From the NCBI GenBank assembly GCA_030043175.1, contig JASHYD010000784.1:1-9354 (forward strand): DNA of 9,354 nucleotides, read 5' to 3'. The notes under the pieces are model-generated. The model made no database searches. It was not told the origin of the DNA and worked only from the letters and a program-made list of their open reading frames with translations. Shown here one piece after another: positions 6,364-9,354 of this stretch; position 1 is the first letter of the stretch; each line of letters opens with the position of its first letter. The stretch is from Xanthobacteraceae bacterium. Its GTDB lineage: Bacteria > Pseudomonadota > Alphaproteobacteria > Rhizobiales > Xanthobacteraceae. Both the position numbers and the translations under genes were made by a program.

Positions 6364-6383
6364 TGCGATCGCGAGCGATCGCA
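6364..6383. repeat. 20-bp palindrome built from two GCGATCGC octamers
   Basis: TGCGATCGC-GA-GCGATCGCA has perfect 9-bp arms around a 2-base centre. It contains the octamer GCGATCGC twice, 10 bases apart. This spacing on one face of the helix suits a dimeric DNA-binding protein. Confidence 0.5.
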
Positions 6384-6505
6384 GCAAACCACCATCAAGG
6401 CAATGAGCCACCTAAACTAATTGCCGCTTCCCGATCATCCAACCCGAACACCGCGGCGACGTATTTGATCGGTGCCGCTTCCGTCTCGATCCTCCGCCCC
6501 TCCAC

Positions 6506-6550
6506 GTGTTTGCCCACGCGTGCCATCTCGGGGCCGAGGGTATCGCGACC
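6506..6550 (+). pseudogene. Second, shorter ATP-dependent DNA ligase relic
   Basis: The plus strand reads VFAHACHLGAEGIATRR. This matches VFAHACWLGAEGIVSKR of the relic at 5124-5174, and the bases agree closely, with third-position differences typical of once-coding sequence. It covers motif IV only, and the motif lysine is replaced (EGIATR instead of EGIVSK). No further ligase sequence is recognisable on either side. Confidence 0.55.
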
Positions 6551-6606
6551 CGACGCTGCAGGTGCCGGCGTCCTACGAGGCCGTTAAGACGTTAAGAAAG
6601 AGAGAT

Positions 6607-6642
6607 GACCCCAGGACTTGCTGAGGGGGGAGCCCTGGGGTC
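6607..6642 (-). terminator. Hairpin terminator of the minus-strand gene 6649-6978
   Basis: GACCCCAGG (6607-6615) pairs with CCTGGGGTC (6634-6642), extended by AG/CT with one mismatch to 11 of 12 pairs around a 12-base loop. On the minus strand the stem is followed by a T-rich run (atCTCTTTCTT), the layout of a factor-independent terminator. It starts 7 bases after the stop codon of the minus-strand gene. On the plus strand no T run follows. Confidence 0.6.
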
Positions 6643-6648
6643 TTCGAC

Positions 6649-6978
6649 CTAACGACACGTGGCGTGCGGAATGGGCGCCATCCGTTTAGGTCGGAACTGT
6701 TCGAAGTGCCAAAAGTCGAATGATGACGACCCTTCCCCCGATGCTTGGCGGCTCCAGCGCCGCCGGAGGCTGTGCCCCGAAATTCGACGGGCCTGGCGCA
6801 AGTTGGTAGGTACTTCTGCGGCCTCAGCGCGCATCAGTGCCGAAGGGCCATTGGCTTTGCGGCACCGCCCTACTAGCCAGTACACACCATAGCCAACCGC
6901 AAGAAAAGGAAGCACAGCGCCCGCGATGGGACCGATAAAAATGGTTGATGCAACGATTGCCGTGCCGATCTTGTGCAT
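6649..6978 (-). CDS. Small membrane protein of unknown function
   Basis: The protein has 109 residues from ATG 6978. The same frame could begin at GTG 7026, adding 16 residues. Neither start has a strong ribosome site (only a G run before 6978). Residues 1-35 (MHKIGTAIVASTIFIGPIAG, AVLPFLAVGYGVYWLVG) form one long or two short membrane segments. The rest is basic and hydrophilic (RRISGHSLRRRWSRQ) and ends FDFWHFEQFRPKRM...CR, with no family I recognise. The gene is supported mainly by the hydrophobic N-terminus and by the terminator hairpin placed right after its stop. It diverges from the DUF2946 gene across a 327-base spacer. The C-terminal half might be an altered reading frame. Confidence 0.45.
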   Translation of the reverse strand: MHKIGTAIVASTIFIGPIAGAVLPFLAVGYGVYWLVGRCRKANGPSALMRAEAAEVPTNLRQARRISGHSLRRRWSRQASGEGSSSFDFWHFEQFRPKRMAPIPHATCR

Positions 6979-7141
6979 GGCCCCCCAGGAGAAAAGATGG
7001 TGACCGATAGGCGCATCGGCCAACACACGGAAAGTCCGTTGGACAATTTCTTGTTCCGCGCCCTCACGTCACACTTTCGCGACTGATTCCTCGTGCCTTA
7101 TCACGGGTTCGCGAGCGGACAGATGACGTCCGCAAAGGCCA

Positions 7142-7158
7142 GATCACCTGCGGTGATC
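7142..7158. promoter_or_regulatory. Operator-like palindrome in a divergent spacer
   Basis: GATCACC-TGC-GGTGATC has perfect 7-bp arms with a 3-base centre, 17 bp in all. It is a typical size for a dimeric regulator site. It lies between the minus-strand gene starting at 6978 and the plus-strand DUF2946 gene starting at 7306, so it could control either. I do not match it to a named regulator. Confidence 0.4.
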
Positions 7159-7245
7159 GGGCGATATTTTGCGCTGCCGGTATCCTGTCGGCGACGCCGC
7201 TCATGCACTCTCTGCCGAGCCTCCTGCCGTGGCCTCATTTCTGGG

Positions 7246-7275
7246 TTGCGCTGTGACACCTCATGCCTGTATTTT
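7246..7275 (+). promoter_or_regulatory. Possible sigma-70-type promoter of the envelope cluster
   Basis: TTGCGC (7246-7251) and TATTTT (7270-7275) are separated by 18 bases and end 30 bases before the DUF2946 start codon. Both hexamers deviate from consensus, so this is a candidate only. Confidence 0.3.
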
Positions 7276-7305
7276 ACATCGGATGCATCAGCCGGAAGAT
7301 TGGCG

Positions 7306-7710
7306 ATGGTGGGGGGGTTGCATGGGTTAGGGCGCGTGGGGCGGCAGCTTGCCGCCGCGGTCGTGATCTTTGCCCTCATACTGCAAAGCGTGGCGTTAGC
7401 CGCCACCACGCGTGCCACCGCGAATACCGCCGCCGACCCGGGCTGGATTGTCTTTGAGCTGTGCCACCACAACGGCTCTGCAGACGATGGAGGCAACGCG
7501 TCCGCACCCGCTGATGTGCCGGAAAACTCCGGCGCTCACTGCATATTCTGCCTGGCCGGAGCGAGTTACGCACTCCAAGCGCCGCTCCAGAGTGCGGCAT
7601 TCCACATCATCGCAATCACGATTGCGCCGTGGGTCTTCACGGTGTGGCTATTGCCTGCGCTCACAGTTGACGCCAGCGCACGACCCCGCGGCCCGCCACC
7701 CACGGTATAA
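7306..7710 (+). CDS. DUF2946 family protein
   Basis: The protein has 134 residues. ATG 7306 is chosen because GGAAG lies 7 bases upstream and the product begins directly with its membrane signal; the frame is also open further upstream from 7093. Residues 13-33 are a signal or anchor segment. C53-H54-H55 and H78-C79-x-x-C82 give a CHH...HCxxC pattern on the periplasmic side. Residues 95-115 are a second hydrophobic segment, and the tail ends in RPRGPPP. This cysteine/histidine layout and the Arg-Gly-Pro-Pro tail are typical of DUF2946, a family often found near copper or other metal transport genes. The biochemical role is not established. Metal binding is inferred from the Cys/His pattern only. 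It heads the plus-strand cluster. Confidence 0.75.
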   Translation: MVGGLHGLGRVGRQLAAAVVIFALILQSVALAATTRATANTAADPGWIVFELCHHNGSADDGGNASAPADVPENSGAHCIFCLAGASYALQAPLQSAAFHIIAITIAPWVFTVWLLPALTVDASARPRGPPPTV

Positions 7711-7852
7711 GTTGCCGCGGCCGTAAGCCGCCGATCTTTCCACCTCCTCTTCGGCTTTGGCTCATCGTGGCAACCGCGCGCTGCGTCACTTCCCGACGCC
7801 TGCCGCCGCCGCCTGGATCGCATGCTCTGACACATATCAGGACCGAAATATC
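7711..7852. other. Spacer between the DUF2946 and porin genes
   Basis: The 142-base spacer has no clear promoter and no hairpin followed by T residues, so read-through from the DUF2946 gene is possible. The frame of the downstream gene is open back to 7757, but that extension lacks signal-peptide character. Confidence 0.35.
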
Positions 7853-8698
7853 ATGTCTGCTCGCATCACTATTCGGCGATTGTCGCCGCTTCACAATCAG
7901 CTCTGTCGAGATGCTCGTGCTGCTAATCTTATGACTGCCGCAGCATCCGCCTTAGTCGTCCTGGCGACCGCTGCGCAGGCAGCCGACATGTCGATGAAGG
8001 CTCCTGTGACACCGATATATAATTGGAGTGGCTGCTACGTCGGGATCAATGCCGGCGCCGGCGGCGCCGGATCGGACTTCACCACCACAGTCGGCAACGG
8101 AACCCACCTGCTGCCTGCTGACGGCGCTCTAGTGAGCAACTCCGGGACCGGGTCAACGGACGCCACCGGATTCCTCGGAGGCGGCCAGGCCGGCTGCAAT
8201 TGGCAGTCCGGATTGATCGTGTACGGCCTCGAAGGCGATTTCGATTACTTCCACAGTGGCCCGAGCTTCGCAAACAACACCAATACGCTGAGCGATGGAG
8301 TGACGCCGTTCGCGGTCACGCAGTCGCTGACGACCGATTTCTTCGCAACTCTTCGTCCGAGAATTGGCGTCGCTGCCGATCGCAACCTCGGCTACATCAC
8401 CGGAGGCGCAGCGTTCACCCATGTGAGCTACGCCCAAAGCTATGTTGACGGCGCCGTCCCGTCAGGTGCCGGCAACGCAACAGCCTCAAAATCGCTCGTC
8501 GGCTGGACGATTGGTGCCGGTTGGGAACACGCGTGGACGAACAACTGGACGTTCAAGCTCGAATACTTGTTCGCGAGCTTTCCGACGACGAATGCGCTTG
8601 GGGCCATCTCGGATGGCACTGGCGGCACTAATCCACTCCAGGGCTCCGCGAACCTGACCATCCAGACTGTTCGCGCGGGTGTGAACTTCAAGTTCTGA
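7853..8698 (+). CDS. Porin-family outer-membrane beta-barrel protein
   Basis: The protein has 281 residues. ATG 7853 follows AGGA at about 11 bases; a later ATG at 7931 would leave a 17-residue signal without basic residues, so the longer form is preferred. Residues 1-43 are a long-headed signal peptide with a cleavage site at AQA/AD. The mature start MSMKAPVTPIYNWSGCYVGI is the classic entry of alphaproteobacterial Omp25/Omp31/RopB-like barrels. Alternating aromatic and Gly-rich strands follow (GFLGGGQAGCNWQ, YGLEGDFDYF, FATLRPRIGVA, LGYITGGAAFTHV, GWTIGAGWEHAW, WTFKLEYLFASF). The final strand, VRAGVNFKF, ends in Phe, the outer-membrane assembly signal. The fold probably has 8 to 10 strands and sits in the outer membrane as a structural or small-solute channel protein. 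The gene appears complete. Confidence 0.9.
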   Translation: MSARITIRRLSPLHNQLCRDARAANLMTAAASALVVLATAAQAADMSMKAPVTPIYNWSGCYVGINAGAGGAGSDFTTTVGNGTHLLPADGALVSNSGTGSTDATGFLGGGQAGCNWQSGLIVYGLEGDFDYFHSGPSFANNTNTLSDGVTPFAVTQSLTTDFFATLRPRIGVAADRNLGYITGGAAFTHVSYAQSYVDGAVPSGAGNATASKSLVGWTIGAGWEHAWTNNWTFKLEYLFASFPTTNALGAISDGTGGTNPLQGSANLTIQTVRAGVNFKF

Positions 8699-8727
8699 CA
8701 GGTCGCGAAGTCCTGACGGGACCGAAA

Positions 8728-8799
8728 ATGCGCAACATCTTCACCGCTCCCGCACACTTCGCGCCGGCATACGGCAGCGTCGCGGCGGGTCAAATCTAA
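8728..8799 (+). CDS. Possible 23-residue small ORF between the two outer-membrane genes
   Basis: ATG 8728 opens a 23-codon frame (MRNIFTAPAHFAPAYGSVAA then GQI) ending at TAA 8797-8799, twelve bases before the next gene's start. The bases before it, GGACCGAAA, repeat those before the porin start (7840-7848). It may be a leader peptide coupling translation to the downstream gene, or chance. Confidence 0.25.
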   Translation: MRNIFTAPAHFAPAYGSVAAGQI

Positions 8800-8810
8800 T
8801 CGGGGCTATC

Positions 8811-9354
8811 ATGTCGAGCATCAATATTCTGCAACCCCAGTCGCACCGCACGTATCGGCGTTTCAGCACGTCTATCGTGACGTTCATTGTGGCTTTTATC
8901 GTGTCATTCATTCCGCTGCTCGGATTTACGACTACGGCAGCCCGCGCCTGCGCCTGCGGCTGCAGCGTGTTTGACGTCGGCGGCGGTTTGCTGCCGCAGG
9001 AAAACGATCACGGCGGCCGGATATTCACGGAGTGGTGGCACTCGGACCAGAATCAGAACTGGATCGCCAGTTCAAAAGCACCGGCCAGCGCCAACTCGGA
9101 TAAGCAGCTCGTCACCAACTGGTACACGGTCGGCTTCGAGTACATGTTCAACCGTGAATGGGGCGTGATGGCGCGATTGCCATATGTCAACCGCAACCTG
9201 ACCACTGACACCGGATCGCCTGGTGGAATTCAAACCTTCAATTCCCACGACCTTGGCGACCTTGAAGTGATGGGGATCTACACCGGCTTTTTTGCCGACA
9301 TGTCGACCGGCGTCATATTCGGCCTCAAGCTTCCGACCGGCGTGTATAATGCTC
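8811..9354 (+). CDS. Outer-membrane transporter-like protein, C-terminus outside the window
   Basis: The frame is open from ATG 8811 to the right edge (181 codons). It follows GGGG 6 bases upstream. Residues 1-46 form a signal peptide with basic HRTYRR, a long hydrophobic core and ARA at the cleavage site. The mature protein begins CACGCSVFDVGGGLLPQ. Beta-barrel strands follow: GGRIFTEWWHSDQNQNW, TNWYTVGFEYMFNREWGVMA, RLPYV, HDLGDLEVMGIYTGFF and GVIFGLKLPTG. The 'F.R.WGV...LPYV' and 'LGD......Y' blocks are shared with MetA-pathway/phenol-degradation-type outer-membrane proteins (Phenol_MetA_deg) and the related envelope proteins starting with a CxCGC motif. Such proteins are usually annotated as transporters without a tested substrate. 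The three clustered cysteines might bind a metal or receive a disulfide or lipid; this is inference. It lies 112 bases after the porin gene on the same strand. Confidence 0.75.
   Translation, partial: MSSINILQPQSHRTYRRFSTSIVTFIVAFIVSFIPLLGFTTTAARACACGCSVFDVGGGLLPQENDHGGRIFTEWWHSDQNQNWIASSKAPASANSDKQLVTNWYTVGFEYMFNREWGVMARLPYVNRNLTTDTGSPGGIQTFNSHDLGDLEVMGIYTGFFADMSTGVIFGLKLPTGVYNA

Larger units (their letters stand above)
6094..6600. other. About 500 bases with no intact gene
   Basis: This is the region upstream of the 135-residue gene. It holds a 20-bp palindrome of GCGATCGC octamers (6364-6383) and a 15-codon ligase relic (6506-6550). A plus-strand frame open from 6252 to 6587 has no ribosome site and no domain-like composition apart from nearby ligase sequence in another frame. 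I see no recognisable promoter. Confidence 0.5.

Noticed and set aside
6252..6587. Plus-strand frame of 111 codons
   Set aside because: There is no ribosome site, and the only recognisable sequence inside (ligase relic) is in a different frame.
1..9354. CRISPR array, tRNA, rRNA, toxin-antitoxin or defence system
   Set aside because: No regular repeat-spacer pattern, cloverleaf, rRNA block or recognised toxin or effector was seen on either strand by eye.

Overview
The window looks like a decayed accessory region of an alphaproteobacterial chromosome, most likely Hyphomicrobiales (Bradyrhizobium or Methylocystis relatives). The reasons are high G+C, a BA14K-family secreted protein, a short-signal porin-like beta-barrel, and small alpha-rhizobial proteins of unknown function. 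This placement is inference from family resemblance; no marker gene is present.

Positions 1-1402 are insertion-sequence debris. An ISAs1-type transposase fragment is cut off at 188 by a second element (189-1402) with near-perfect 18-bp terminal inverted repeats (17/18). Its IS1380/IS4-like transposase has lost its middle and carries a frameshift, and its right end is present twice in diverged form. Positions 1403-2000 hold nothing I recognise.

Positions 2003-6550 are a graveyard of mobile and phage- or plasmid-type genes, mostly on the minus strand. They include a primase-helicase remnant broken by frameshifts (about 2380-2790), the C-terminal half of an endonuclease VII-like HNH nuclease fused to an IS110 transposase remnant (3785-4472), and two relics of ATP-dependent DNA ligase (about 5076-5287 and 6506-6550). 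Among these lie genes that look intact: a BA14K protein (3161-3550), a small basic protein (4474-4734), and two small proteins sharing one C-terminal domain (2003-2182 and 5675-6082). The second of these is translationally coupled (TGATG) to a one-base-frameshifted partner.

Positions 6600-9354 look like normal functional sequence. A small membrane protein on the minus strand (6649-6978) ends in a hairpin terminator. Diverging from it is a plus-strand cell-envelope cluster: a DUF2946 protein with a CHH...HCxxC pattern, a porin-family outer-membrane beta-barrel, and the start of a second outer-membrane protein with a CACGC motif that runs off the window. A perfect 7-3-7 palindrome sits in the divergent spacer. 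The three plus-strand genes may form an operon involved in metal handling at the envelope, which is inference.

I found no CRISPR array, tRNA, rRNA or clearly new defence system. The most unusual items are the duplicated small-protein domain with its coupled partner, the operator-like palindromes, and the IS110/nuclease junction.
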